DNA of 64,000 nucleotides from an uncultured Synergistales bacterium (GTDB lineage: Bacteria > Synergistota > Synergistia > Synergistales > Aminobacteriaceae), in assembly GCA_905233725.1 (NCBI GenBank), contig CAJOEM010000003.1, positions 43,148-107,147 on the forward strand, given 5' to 3'. The notes below the pieces were generated by a model. The model saw only the letters and a list, made by a program, of their open reading frames with translations. It was not told where the DNA came from and did not search any database. A program made the translations under genes and the position numbers. Below, one piece after another: positions 40,891-51,700 of the stretch (position 1 is its first letter; the number at the start of each line of letters is the position of its first letter).

Positions 40891-41316
40891 GTGAATAAGT
40901 ATAGAGTAATTGTTGATGGCACGGCGTACACCGTCGAAGTTGAAGACCTCGGGACAAGTTCCGCACCAGTTGCGGCAGCTCCTGCACCAGCTCCTGTAGC
41001 AACACCTGCAGCCGCTCCGGCACCAGTTGCAGCTCCGGCTCCTGCTCCAGCGGCTCCTGCAGCCCCAGCTCCGGCACCAGCACCGGCTCCAGTCAGTGAA
41101 GGCGCAAGCACAGTCACAGCTCCGATGCCTGGGAAAATTCTCAGCGTGAAAGTCAATGTCGGCGACACAGTCAACAACGGCGATCTCGTAATCATGCTCG
41201 AAGCCATGAAGATGGAAAATGAAGTCTTCGCAACGGCATCAGGCAAAGTAACTGAAGTTCGCGTGAAATCCGGCGACAGCGTCAATACCGACGACGTATT
41301 ACTGGTTATCGCGTAG
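40891..41316 (+). CDS. biotin carboxyl carrier protein (gamma subunit) with a long Ala/Pro linker
   Basis: VTAPMPGKILSVKVNVGDTVNNGDLVIMLEAMKMENEV biotinylation motif; APAPAPVATPAAAPAPVAAP linker. Confidence 0.95.
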   Translation: MNKYRVIVDGTAYTVEVEDLGTSSAPVAAAPAPAPVATPAAAPAPVAAPAPAPAAPAAPAPAPAPAPVSEGASTVTAPMPGKILSVKVNVGDTVNNGDLVIMLEAMKMENEVFATASGKVTEVRVKSGDSVNTDDVLLVIA

Positions 41317-41358
41317 AAATAAATAATAAATTACTAATAGCGCAAATATACAAAACAA

Positions 41359-41389
41359 GCCGTCACTCAATAACAAGTGGCGGTTTTTT
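41359..41389 (+). terminator. Rho-independent terminator after the mmdA operon
   Basis: gccgtcact-caataaca-agtggcggtttttt hairpin with T run. Confidence 0.85.
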
Positions 41390-41423
41390 CTTGGCTGTGA
41401 TTGCGTTATGATTATAATTGCGA

Positions 41424-42140
41424 TTATGACTCAGAGATTGCGATTGCGTCCTTGAGATTTATAGCTCCGTTGTAGTATGCCCTGCCAATTATCGCTCCGT
41501 AAACTCCGAGGCGGTGCAAATTCTTCACGTCATCAAGCGAACTCACGCCTCCAGACGCTATGAAATTTATCCCGGAGAATTGCTGCAGCTCGCGATATAA
41601 TTCCAGATTCGTCCCTGACATCGTGCCATCTCGCGAAATATCCGTGCAAATCACGTACTTGACATCAGCAGCTCTCATTCGTGCGAAAAATTCCAATATG
41701 CTGACTTTCACACTCTCCTGCCAGCCTTTAATCGCAAGTTTACTCCCACGCAAGTCAATGCCGACAGCGATTTTTTCCCCGAAGACTTTCACAGCGTCCT
41801 CGACGAATTTCTCCTGAGTTACCGCAGCTGTGCCGATGATTACGCGATCGATTCCTGCCTGAACATAGCGTTTTATCGCAGCAAAATCTCGAATGCCGCC
41901 GCCAACTTCGCATGATAAATTTGTCATTTGCTTTATACGCTTGATTACTTCGAAGTTTATCACGTCACCGGATTTCGCACCGTCCAAGTCCACAATATGC
42001 AGCCATTTCGCGCCCTGATTCCGAAAATTCAACGCAGCATTCAGCGGATCATGATTATAAACCGTGACTTCAGAATAATCGCCGCGCATTAACCTGACAA
42101 CTTTGCCGTTCAAAAGATCTATCGCAGGAAGTATTATCAT
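41424..42140 (-). CDS. hisA: HisA isomerase
   Basis: IILPAIDLLNGKVVRLMRGDY; CEVGGGIRD; IASGGVSSLDDV. Confidence 0.96.
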   Translation of the reverse strand: MIILPAIDLLNGKVVRLMRGDYSEVTVYNHDPLNAALNFRNQGAKWLHIVDLDGAKSGDVINFEVIKRIKQMTNLSCEVGGGIRDFAAIKRYVQAGIDRVIIGTAAVTQEKFVEDAVKVFGEKIAVGIDLRGSKLAIKGWQESVKVSILEFFARMRAADVKYVICTDISRDGTMSGTNLELYRELQQFSGINFIASGGVSSLDDVKNLHRLGVYGAIIGRAYYNGAINLKDAIAISES

Positions 42141-42143
42141 GTT

Positions 42144-42779
42144 CTAAACAACTCCCATTTCACAAAAATTCCTGAGAATCTGCAAGCCAACTTCGCCGCT
42201 CTTCTCCGGATGAAACTGCACGCCGAATATATTCTCACGCCTGACTGAAGCCGTCAATAATGCGCCATACTCAACTTCTGACGAGACATATTTTCTTTCA
42301 CAAAACGCCGCGTAAGAATGCACGAAATACACGTGTGAGCCATCTGGGATATTCTTGAACAACGGGTCATGAGCTTGATCTTGATTTATAATTAACGCGT
42401 TCCAGCCAATCTGTGGAATTTTTAGACCTGAATCTTTCGGCAAGACTTCAGAAATCGCGCGAACCGAGCCGGGAATAAAGCCAAGTCCAACATGCTCCCC
42501 GAACTCGAAGCTCCTGTCGAATAATAATTGCATTCCGACGCAAATTCCCAAAAGCGGAACTTTTTTCCCGAACGCGGCATTCTTCAACGGCACATCTAGA
42601 CCGGACGCGAATAATTTCTCCGCAGCATCACCGAACGCGCCAACTCCGGGTAAAATTATGCGTGACGCGCACAAAATCTCGTTTGCATCCGACGTAACAT
42701 TCACATCATAGCCAATTTTCCGAAACGAACTCTCAAGCGAGAACAAATTCCCAACACCGTAATTTACGATTGCGATCAT
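42144..42779 (-). CDS. hisH: imidazole glycerol phosphate synthase glutaminase subunit HisH
   Basis: IVNYGVGNLFSLESSFRKIG; LPGVGAFGDA; LLGICVGMQLLFDRSFE; GVQFHPEKSG. Confidence 0.96.
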   Translation of the reverse strand: MIAIVNYGVGNLFSLESSFRKIGYDVNVTSDANEILCASRIILPGVGAFGDAAEKLFASGLDVPLKNAAFGKKVPLLGICVGMQLLFDRSFEFGEHVGLGFIPGSVRAISEVLPKDSGLKIPQIGWNALIINQDQAHDPLFKNIPDGSHVYFVHSYAAFCERKYVSSEVEYGALLTASVRRENIFGVQFHPEKSGEVGLQILRNFCEMGVV

Positions 42780-42826
42780 AATATACTATTTCACCCATGA
42801 TTATAAAATTCTGCCGTCTCTGGAAA

Positions 42827-42856
42827 GAGGATCGAGGATCACCCCAGCGTGTGCGG
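42827..42856. repeat. Solitary degenerate type I-E-like CRISPR repeat unit
   Basis: atcgaggatcaccccagcgtgtgcggagaacag; close to the I-E family consensus GGATCACCCCCGCGTGTGCGGGGAAC with two stem mismatches. Confidence 0.75.
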
Positions 42857-42955
42857 AGAACAGCTGCCGATAATATTTTAGTAAGTTCAGGAAATCTCGT
42901 CAAGCAATAAACGCTACTGAGAAGCAATCTCTCAACTCCGCTGCGATTAACAATT

Positions 42956-44341
42956 TCACGCCCGCAATTCCCGAAACGTTCTCGCAATCACAAGCGCAGC
43001 AATCGCGAACGTCAGCGCATCAGAAAGCGGCATAGAATATAGTACACCGTCCAGCGCAAAAAATACAGGCAACAAAATCGTAAATCCAACGCCGAATAAT
43101 ATCTCACGTATCATCGAAATCAAAGTCGAAGCCAGAGCCTTACCTAACGACTGCAAATATATAAACGTACCCTTGTTAATCACCGCGAAAATTATCATGC
43201 AAAGATATATCCGGAAACTTTTCACCGCAAATTCCGTATAATGCACGCTCTCGTTACCAGCTCCGAAAATTCCGATTAAATCTCTCGGGAAAAATTCGAC
43301 AATCAATAACGCTACAAATCCCAGAACAAATTCGCACGTCAGCAGCAGCTTGAACAGACTCAACGCACGATCACGCCTGCCAGCACCGATATTATAGCCA
43401 ACAATCGGGATACAGCCAGCAGCCATTCCAACAGAAATCGATATAACAATCTGGAAAAATTTCATCACTATACCAACAACAGCCATCGGTATCTGCGCAA
43501 ATTCTGCCCGCCCGAAAATCTCATCACGCAATCCGTACTCACGAAGCATATTATTCACGGCAGCCATGGACATAACAACCGAAATCTGTGACAAGAAGCT
43601 CGTGATTCCCAACGGCAAATATTTTCGCAGCAAATCTGGATATATGCCGAAATCTTCACGTGTAAGTTTCACGGACTTCATGTGGCACATGTAATACACT
43701 GAGATTATCACCGTCAGAATTTGTCCCAGCACCGTAGCAATCGCAGCTCCAGCCATTCCCATTCTCAACGGGAATATAAATATCGGGTCGAGAATTATAT
43801 TCAGAATTGCCCCTGCCAAAGTCGCAAACATTGCAAAGCCAGGACTGCCATCAGAGCGAATTATCGGGTTCATAGCCTGTCCCAACATGTAGAACGGCAC
43901 ACCCAACGCTATACAGAAAAAATATTCCTGCGCAAGCCTGAAAGTTTCAGAATTTACTCCGCCACCGAACGCGTAAATAATCCAGTCCATGAACGCGAAA
44001 TACACGCCCGTCAAAATCACACTCGAAATCAAGCATGACACAATCGCACTGCCGATACTGCACGCAGCTTCATCAATCTTGCCAGCTCCGAGCGAAATAC
44101 TCACGAACGCACAACAGCCATCACCGAGCATAACAGCTATTGACAACGCAATAATCGTCAACGGAAATATAACGTTATTAGCGGCGTTTCCGTATGAGCC
44201 AAGATAACTCGCATTAGCTATGAATATCTGGTCAACGATGTTATACAACGCAGCAACAAGCAACGAAATCACACACGGAACAGAAAATTTTCGCATCAAC
44301 TTCGCTACGGGCAGTTCCAAAAGAAATTTGTTATTATCCAA
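42956..44341 (-). CDS. MATE family efflux transporter
   Basis: 12-TM MATE pattern (LMRKFSVPCVISLLVAALYNIVDQIFI; GMAAGCIPIVGYNIGAGRRDRALSLFKL); TTG start at 44341 preceded by AGGAG preferred over the ORF start at 44437, which reads through the CRISPR-like repeat. Confidence 0.92.
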   Translation of the reverse strand: MDNNKFLLELPVAKLMRKFSVPCVISLLVAALYNIVDQIFIANASYLGSYGNAANNVIFPLTIIALSIAVMLGDGCCAFVSISLGAGKIDEAACSIGSAIVSCLISSVILTGVYFAFMDWIIYAFGGGVNSETFRLAQEYFFCIALGVPFYMLGQAMNPIIRSDGSPGFAMFATLAGAILNIILDPIFIFPLRMGMAGAAIATVLGQILTVIISVYYMCHMKSVKLTREDFGIYPDLLRKYLPLGITSFLSQISVVMSMAAVNNMLREYGLRDEIFGRAEFAQIPMAVVGIVMKFFQIVISISVGMAAGCIPIVGYNIGAGRRDRALSLFKLLLTCEFVLGFVALLIVEFFPRDLIGIFGAGNESVHYTEFAVKSFRIYLCMIIFAVINKGTFIYLQSLGKALASTLISMIREILFGVGFTILLPVFFALDGVLYSMPLSDALTFAIAALVIARTFRELRA

Positions 44342-44400
44342 AATACTACACTCCTGATTTTTTGCATATAAAAACGAGCTGCACAAACTGGATTTACGCA

Positions 44401-44430
44401 GAGGAGCACCCCCGCGTGTGCGGGGAACAG
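44401..44430. repeat. Solitary intact type I-E-like CRISPR repeat unit
   Basis: gaggagcacccccgcgtgtgcggggaacag; spurious translation EEHPRVCGEQ is the hallmark of translated I-E repeats; no second adjacent repeat. Confidence 0.85.
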
Positions 44431-44557
44431 TATGCAACTCGTTTTGAAATTATTTTATCAGATCAGTGTCAAGTCCTCGAGCAAAACACACCTAAAGTAT
44501 ACGTTTTGGTCGTGTATAATATTTTCAAAATCAGGAATTTTTGCAGGAGACAGAATT

Positions 44558-45880
44558 TTGCAATCACTCACATTACCAGTTCAGAAACACGCGCTCATGA
44601 AAAACGCAATGCTCAAGTCTCTGGGCTACAAATATTTCAGAACATTGCGCATAAATTACATCAACGTTATCGAGTTCTTCACGCGAAAATACGCGCCGGA
44701 AAATCTTTTCGCACACGCAGCTCTGAAAGTCTATCGGGAAAAGTTTCTCGCAAAACCTCAGGAATATTTCTACCCGAACGACACCGAGAACATTTCACGC
44801 ATTCTCAGGAAAATGACGCGACACAAATTCAGGAATTTCTTGCTGGTTGATTGCCTGAATATCTGCGCCGGAGATAATCGAGACATTGCTCAGGAAATTC
44901 TCGGGGACTTTTGCAGCGTTCGTGATAGAAAAACATTCAGGAGAATTTTCGCGCACTTCTATGACGATAACAACGAAAAATTACCCGTACTCTCAAGAAA
45001 TCTCGTCAAGCAAATTTCTCTCTGGGATTCGATCCGCAATTTCCGTAACAAACCCACGCGCAAAATATTATTCACGGCACTCATGAGCGCGGGGAAATCC
45101 ACTCTCATAAACGCTCTCGTCGGCAAAATCATCACGCGAACTCAGAACGAAGCCTGTACCGGACGCATTCACAGAATTTACAACAAGCCCATTAATGACG
45201 GATTCGTCTCAACGCTTGAAAATAATCTCGTGAATATAAACGCGAATGAAAAGCAATTTCTTGATTTGGATTCAGATTCTTCAGAAATCAGCGTATTCAC
45301 ATTCTTTGATTCATACAGATCCGATAATTTCAGATTTTGCTTAATCGACACTCCCGGCGTGAACTTCTCGGCAAGTTCAAAGCATCAACACATCACTCAA
45401 AACGAAATCAAGTCCGGCGATTGGGATCTGCTCGTGTACATAATCAACGCCCAATACATCGGCACAACGGACGAGCTGCAGCACCTGAAATTCGTGCGCG
45501 AAAACGTCTCCGCAAACAAAATAATATTCGTGCTGAACAAACTTGACCGCTACAGAACTGACGACGATAACATTCCCGAAACTATCTCGAAATTACGCGC
45601 TAATCTGGAGAAAATCGGCTTCAAATCTCCGGTAATTTTCCCAGTATCTGCTTATGCTGCGTTGCTGACGAAACTCGAAAAGATCACAAAACTTAATGAC
45701 GACGAACTCGATGAATTAATGCTCATAAACATGAAATTCTCAAAATTCCAAGAATACGATCTCTCGCGATATAATCAAACAGAAAACTCTCAAGAAAATC
45801 TCGACTCTCACGAATTGCTGCAAAAAAGCGGCGTTCTGAATCTGGAAAAATTTCTCACAGGAAAGGATCTGACGCTATAA
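44558..45880 (+). CDS. dynamin-like GTPase 1
   Basis: G1 ALMSAGKSTLINALVG, G3 IDTPG, G4 VLNKLD; TTG start at 44558 with AGGAGA RBS. Confidence 0.85.
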   Translation: MQSLTLPVQKHALMKNAMLKSLGYKYFRTLRINYINVIEFFTRKYAPENLFAHAALKVYREKFLAKPQEYFYPNDTENISRILRKMTRHKFRNFLLVDCLNICAGDNRDIAQEILGDFCSVRDRKTFRRIFAHFYDDNNEKLPVLSRNLVKQISLWDSIRNFRNKPTRKILFTALMSAGKSTLINALVGKIITRTQNEACTGRIHRIYNKPINDGFVSTLENNLVNINANEKQFLDLDSDSSEISVFTFFDSYRSDNFRFCLIDTPGVNFSASSKHQHITQNEIKSGDWDLLVYIINAQYIGTTDELQHLKFVRENVSANKIIFVLNKLDRYRTDDDNIPETISKLRANLEKIGFKSPVIFPVSAYAALLTKLEKITKLNDDELDELMLINMKFSKFQEYDLSRYNQTENSQENLDSHELLQKSGVLNLEKFLTGKDLTL

Positions 45881-45881
45881 C

Positions 45882-48173
45882 ATGTCACAATGCGAAGTCT
45901 TCATCAAGTACAATCCATACAGACTCGAAACGAAAGTCGAACTCAACAACAAACCCGTCCCAGAAAACAGCCAACTCTTGATAAAAAACGGACGCAGACT
46001 TCAGGAATGGATCGAACGATTGCCCGAAATTTTACGCGACGAATGCAACGAGGAAGATTTTCACATAATTTTTCAGGGAACAACGCCCGATTATGAAGAC
46101 CTGCTCGAAGTCAAAGCATTAGCTGCACAATCCGGAATTAATCTCGAATGCGATCACATACGCGCAATCGAAACTCAGGAGAAATTACCTGTTATTGAGC
46201 AAATTTTCCGCGATATTCAGAACGGTCCAATCCCAGAACTCAGAGACCCACAACTCACGGATTCGTTCGAAAAAGCTATGGGTTCGGAATTTCACATAAA
46301 CGTAGTTGCGACAATGAGCGCAGGGAAATCCACGCTTATAAACGCGCTGCTGGGACGCAAACTCATGCCGTCAAAACAAGAGGCGTGCACGGCTACGATC
46401 ACTGAGATCAAAGACACCGAGATCCCAAATTTCAGAGCAAAAGTTGTATATAAGAATGACGAAATAATTGACGTTCCGGATTTGACTTACGAGTTAATGC
46501 AAAAATTCAACGCTGATCCAAACGTTGCGGAAATTCATGTCGAAGGCAATATCCCGTTCACATCTTCAAAAGAAACTTCACTCGTTCTCGTCGATACACC
46601 AGGCCCGAATAACTCAAACGATCCAAACCATCAGGCAGCAACTGAGGGTGAGATCAAAAAATCCTCGAACACTCTGATACTTTACATACTCAATTCAACG
46701 CAGCTCAGCACGAATGACGATAACAAGTTATTGGATTACGTCGCGGCAAGCATGAATGTCGGCGGCAAACAATCCAAAGACAGATTCTTGTTCGTCGTGA
46801 ATAAGCTCGATGATTTCAGACCGGGTGAGGACAAAGTGGAAACAGCTCTCGAAAACGTGCGGAAATATCTCAAACGTCACGGAATAGAAGACGCGCAGAT
46901 TTTCCCGGCTTCAGCTTTGACCGCTCTGGACATAAACACGACTCTCGAGAATATAGACTTAAGGAATTTTGACCCGTTCGAAGCTGATGACAACGTTCTG
47001 GAAGCTTTTCAAAAAATCCGCAAGTTTAACCGAAATTCCGAACTTCATCTGGAACAATACGCGAATTTGCGCCCAAGTCTCAGACACGAAATCGAAAATA
47101 CTCTGGCAAAAGCTAAACTCGAACACGATCAGAAACAGGAAGCTCTCATTCATACCGGAATCATTCCAATCGAAGCAGCAATCCGCATGTACGTCGAGAA
47201 ATACGCTAAGACAGCCAAGATAAAAAACGTCGTCGATCAATTCACAAAAAAACTCGAAAGCAGCCAAGCCCTCGAAAATATCAAGTCCGAAATCGCCTCA
47301 GGAACAGAACGCGCCAAGAACATTCAGGAAACAATCGAAGAGCTTAACGGCAAATTACAATCCGGGAAAAATGCTCGGGCATTCGAACGCATGATTGACA
47401 AAATCGACTACAAATCCGAAATTTCTAGAATAGTCGATGACGCGAACAAAAACGAATTTTACCCAAGAATCAGAGCCGAACTCGAAAAATCTCGCGGAAA
47501 ACTCGAGAAGGAACAAGCCGAATATGAACTGCGAAAAATCAAATCATTCTCGGACAGGTTGCAGGCAGATGTAGAAATCAAACTCGGGAAAGTCATAAGC
47601 GAACACGTCAAAAAACAAGCTAATAATCTGTTCGAAGCCTACAAGAAAGAACTCGACAAATTAGCCGGTGAATTGAAAATCGGTGAAGTATCTTTGAATC
47701 CATTCGAACTTGTCTCTGGAGAATTGGGCGCAAATTCCGATGAACTTCTGCAGAAACTCACTCAAACAGAGCGCGTTAAAACCGGCAGACACTGGGTCGA
47801 AAACACAAATAAACGCTGGTACAAACCTTGGACTTGGTTTCAGGAGTCAGGTCACTGGACCGATGATTACGAGAACAGAACTTATATTGACGGTAACGAA
47901 CTCGCGAAAAAATCTCTCGCACCATTGCAGGCAAGCTTGATCGAAAATATGAACTCCGCGAAAAATTACGCCGAACAACAAGCTCAGCTCGTGAAAGAAG
48001 CTTTCAAGAAAATGTTCCGTGAACTTGACGCAGCTCTTGAGAAGAAACTCGCCGAACTCCGCGATTACGCTAATCAGGCAAAAGATAACGCGCAGGCTCT
48101 CGAAGAATCTCAGGAAAAACAACGCTGGCTCGAGGAAATGAATTCAAGAGTTGACGCTATTCTGGAAATTTAG
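45882..48173 (+). CDS. dynamin-like GTPase 2 (763 aa, C-terminal helical region)
   Basis: G1 ATMSAGKSTLINALLG, G3 VDTPGPNNS, G4 VVNKLD; helical C-terminal half; starts 2 nt after GTPase 1 stop. Confidence 0.9.
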   Translation: MSQCEVFIKYNPYRLETKVELNNKPVPENSQLLIKNGRRLQEWIERLPEILRDECNEEDFHIIFQGTTPDYEDLLEVKALAAQSGINLECDHIRAIETQEKLPVIEQIFRDIQNGPIPELRDPQLTDSFEKAMGSEFHINVVATMSAGKSTLINALLGRKLMPSKQEACTATITEIKDTEIPNFRAKVVYKNDEIIDVPDLTYELMQKFNADPNVAEIHVEGNIPFTSSKETSLVLVDTPGPNNSNDPNHQAATEGEIKKSSNTLILYILNSTQLSTNDDNKLLDYVAASMNVGGKQSKDRFLFVVNKLDDFRPGEDKVETALENVRKYLKRHGIEDAQIFPASALTALDINTTLENIDLRNFDPFEADDNVLEAFQKIRKFNRNSELHLEQYANLRPSLRHEIENTLAKAKLEHDQKQEALIHTGIIPIEAAIRMYVEKYAKTAKIKNVVDQFTKKLESSQALENIKSEIASGTERAKNIQETIEELNGKLQSGKNARAFERMIDKIDYKSEISRIVDDANKNEFYPRIRAELEKSRGKLEKEQAEYELRKIKSFSDRLQADVEIKLGKVISEHVKKQANNLFEAYKKELDKLAGELKIGEVSLNPFELVSGELGANSDELLQKLTQTERVKTGRHWVENTNKRWYKPWTWFQESGHWTDDYENRTYIDGNELAKKSLAPLQASLIENMNSAKNYAEQQAQLVKEAFKKMFRELDAALEKKLAELRDYANQAKDNAQALEESQEKQRWLEEMNSRVDAILEI

Positions 48174-48210
48174 TATTTAGTATTTATATTATGTAGAAAG
48201 GGGAATTATT

Positions 48211-48684
48211 ATGCCGGTAAATTCAGATTTTAGAGACGCTGTCCAGAACAAGAACGTTCTGATGGTTCGTATCATGATGAAAGACAGCCTGATTCTCGAT
48301 CCGACTTTTGCGGAATTTGACGCAATGACACGTGAAGCAGAAAGCGAACTCGGTGCGAAAGTTCTCTATGATAAGCACGACGGCGCAAGATTTGACACGA
48401 ACGAAGCCAACTGGAACAAGACTTATCTTGACGAGCAAATCGCGGACTTAATGTCGAATTTCTCACGCGAAAGAATCTCACATGTCAAGAAAATTTGCAG
48501 CGTAATTTATGCCGACGAAATCGATAATATCAAGCGCAAACGTCACGAAAAATCACGCACCCTCGAACACGATCACGATCAGTATAGCGATCAGGGTAAC
48601 GATACGAACAAAGCATTCTGGCTAATTATGTTCGCATTTGCCGTGTTGATTATTATTCTAGTGTTGTGCTGGTGGTTCTTTTAG
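48211..48684 (+). CDS. small predicted tail-anchored membrane protein
   Basis: 157 aa; hydrophobic C-terminus AFWLIMFAFAVLIIILVLCWWFF; RBS AAAGGGG; within the cassette. Confidence 0.85.
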   Translation: MPVNSDFRDAVQNKNVLMVRIMMKDSLILDPTFAEFDAMTREAESELGAKVLYDKHDGARFDTNEANWNKTYLDEQIADLMSNFSRERISHVKKICSVIYADEIDNIKRKRHEKSRTLEHDHDQYSDQGNDTNKAFWLIMFAFAVLIIILVLCWWFF

Positions 48685-48708
48685 CGAGTATAATACGGAG
48701 GCTTTAAT

Positions 48709-51700
48709 ATGATGGACGATTATTTCCCAGCTAAAACAGACTCGCCACTCGGAGCAATTCCAGAAGCAGCGTTATCTGCCGTGAATGACATCGTGTGCAA
48801 AAATTTCTTCGCGGAACTTGAGAAGCTTGACGTGTTGCCAATGTCAGCCGGCTCGGACTCAGCAAGACAAATCCGATTATTCAGGCTCGACGAGATTTCC
48901 AGCAGCAAAGACGAACCGATCTCACAGAAATTAGCGACGGTTTATAACTCACTCAGCATGATTGACTGCACACTGTTCATGATAATCTCGAGTAACGGAC
49001 AGACCAGCAAATTCTACATAGGAGTTCGCGTCAAAGATAACAGACATACTGCAAGCTCCGTGAAAGAGACACTCAAACGCGCAATGACCGGACAATTCCC
49101 GGGTGTGAAAATTCACGATAAATTCCTGAACAGCGATATAACGGATCTAATTCAGAATATTAACTCAGATAGCATCAGCTCAGTTTCATGTATAGCAAAT
49201 AATCGCGAGAAATATATTCAGGGTCTGGAGAAATTCACGCAATCAATGCAGGGTGAAAAATACACGGCTCTGATTTTGGCGGACAACAGTTCACGCGAAC
49301 AGATAATAAAATTACGCGAAGATTACGAAAGAATTTACACGCAGCTTTCGAGATACGCAAATTATCAGGTCAGCCAGTCGCAGAATCAATCTACAAGCCA
49401 GTCGGATGGCACAAGCTCAAGTCAAAGCACAAGCTCAAGTTACACAGACAGCACGTCACGAACAAACGGCACAAGTTACACGAACAGCGACAGTGAGAGC
49501 AACAGCACAAATTCTAAAACATTCCTCGGAGCACTAGCAAATTTGACCGTAATATTAGCTCCGTTAGCTACAAAGACTAAGAGCCATTCAATCACAAATT
49601 CAAGCTCAAAATCTACGAATAAATCCGAGAGCTTCAGCACAAGTTCAGGCACAAGCCAATCCAGCAGCCAAAGCACCAGTCACACTCAGACACAGCAATC
49701 CGGAACAAGCGCAAGCTTCACACTAACTCACAAAGACAGAAATATCACAAGCATTCTTGAACAAATCGACACGCAGCTGAAACGCATAAAAGAATTTGAG
49801 AGTTTCGGAATGTGGGACTGTGCAGCTTATTTCATGTCGCCTAATTCCTACGTGAGCGAGATTGCAGCCTCGAATTACAAAGCGTTAATGAGCGGAGAAA
49901 ATTCCGGTCTCGAGATGAGCGCGATAAATTCCTGGAGCATTAACAGCCGTGACGAGCATATAAAATCTCAGGCTATGAAAATTGCGGAGTACGTGAAAAA
50001 TTTCCAACATCCGGTATTCAGGTATAGCGAAAATTTGACAGTTACGCCGTCTACGTTTGTGAGTGGTCTTGAATTATCGCTTCACATGGGATTGCCGCAA
50101 ATTTCGGTTCGAGGTCTGCCTGTAATCGAGCACGCGCCGTTTGCTCCTGAGATTGTGCGTTATGATAAGAATCATGATAACAGCGAATCAATCGAGTTGG
50201 GAAATATTTTCAATATGGGAGCGGATTTCCCCGGGAAAGTTGAGCTTGAATCCGAAAGTCTGACTATGCACACGCTTGTTACGGGTTCGACGGGTTCGGG
50301 CAAAAGCAACACGATTTATAATATTCTGGATGACCTCGCAAAATCCGGGAAAAAATTCATGGTAATCGAGCCATCGAAGGGTGAATACAAACACGTGTTC
50401 GGAACTCGCGAAGATTTGAAAGTGCGTGTTTTGGGTACGAATGAGAATGTGTGTGAGTTATTGCGCCTGAATCCGTTCAAGTTTTGCGAAAAGATTCACG
50501 TTCTCGAACATATAGACAGGCTTCTTGACGTATTCAACGTTTGTTGGGGAATGTATGCAGCGATGCCGGCGTTATTGAAGGCTGCGATAATCCGTGCGTA
50601 CGAGACTTGCGGCTGGGACGTTGCGAAATCCGAGTGCAAATACGAGAATACATTTCCGAATTTTCATGACTTGCAATTTGAGATAAAGCGTGCGATTAAT
50701 AACTCGTCATATTCAAGCGACACGAAATCAGATTATGCAGGAGCGTTATTAACACGCATAAGTTCGCTGTCAAACGGCATAAACGGGAAAATATTTTGCG
50801 AGACTGAGCCGGAAATTTCGGATTCAGAATTATTCGACGAGAACGTTATAATAGATTTGAGCCGCGTTGGTTCGATTGAGACGAAAGCGTTAATAACAGG
50901 AATTTTGCTTATCAGATTGCAGGAATACAGACTGAGCGAATCAGAAAGCGTAATGAACTCGAATTTGCGACATGTTACGGTTCTCGAAGAAGCTCACAAT
51001 TTGCTCAAACGCACAAGCACCGAACAGAATATGGACTCGTCGAACGTAACGGGAAAATCTGTTGAAATGCTTTCGAACTCGATTGCCGAAATGCGAACGT
51101 ATGGCGAGGGCTTTATAATTGCGGATCAATCACCGAATGCGCTGGACATGTCAGCTATAAGAAACACGAATACGAAAATCATAATGCGTTTACCCGACGA
51201 ATCGGACAGGTTTTTATCCGGTAAATCTGCTTCACTGAGTGATTCGCAGCTTGATGAGTTGTCGAGATTGCCCAGCGGTGTTGCAGCGATTTATCAGAAC
51301 GATTGGCAAGCTCCGGTTTTGTGTCATGTCAGGAAATACGTGAAATCTGAGAATCGTTTTTACGAGTACAGAAACGCTCGTGAAAATTATTCTCCCGAGA
51401 AAATCATGGGTGACTTGATGCGATTATTGCTAAATTCGCGATTGAATCATGATGTTCGTGACAAAACTGAAATTGATTTACGAGAACTTGAGTCTGGTCT
51501 GAGAAAGCTTCCGGTTAGAACCAGCACGCGCATAGAGCTTGAGAGAAATATTCGTGAATACGAGCGTTTGGGGAAAATCTTGTTGTGTGACGAGAAAAGA
51601 TATTCGGAATTATCGAATCTTGTGACGGAATTGATTTGCGGAGAGCCTGAGAAACTTGAGCAGATTCTTGACACGGATTTTTCGGCGAGTGATTTGCAGA

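Noticed and set aside
40960-41095. GC-rich repeat as a mobile or satellite element
   Set aside because: It is the Ala/Pro linker of the biotin carrier subunit, a normal feature of this family.
42827-44430. A CRISPR array
   Set aside because: Only one repeat at each end, ~1.57 kb apart with a coding gene between them; no regular spacers and no cas genes.
44362-44850. 162 aa ORF starting MHIKTSCTNWIYAEEHPRVCGEQ
   Set aside because: EEHPRVCGEQ is translation of the I-E-like CRISPR repeat; the real gene in this stretch is GTPase 1 in another frame.
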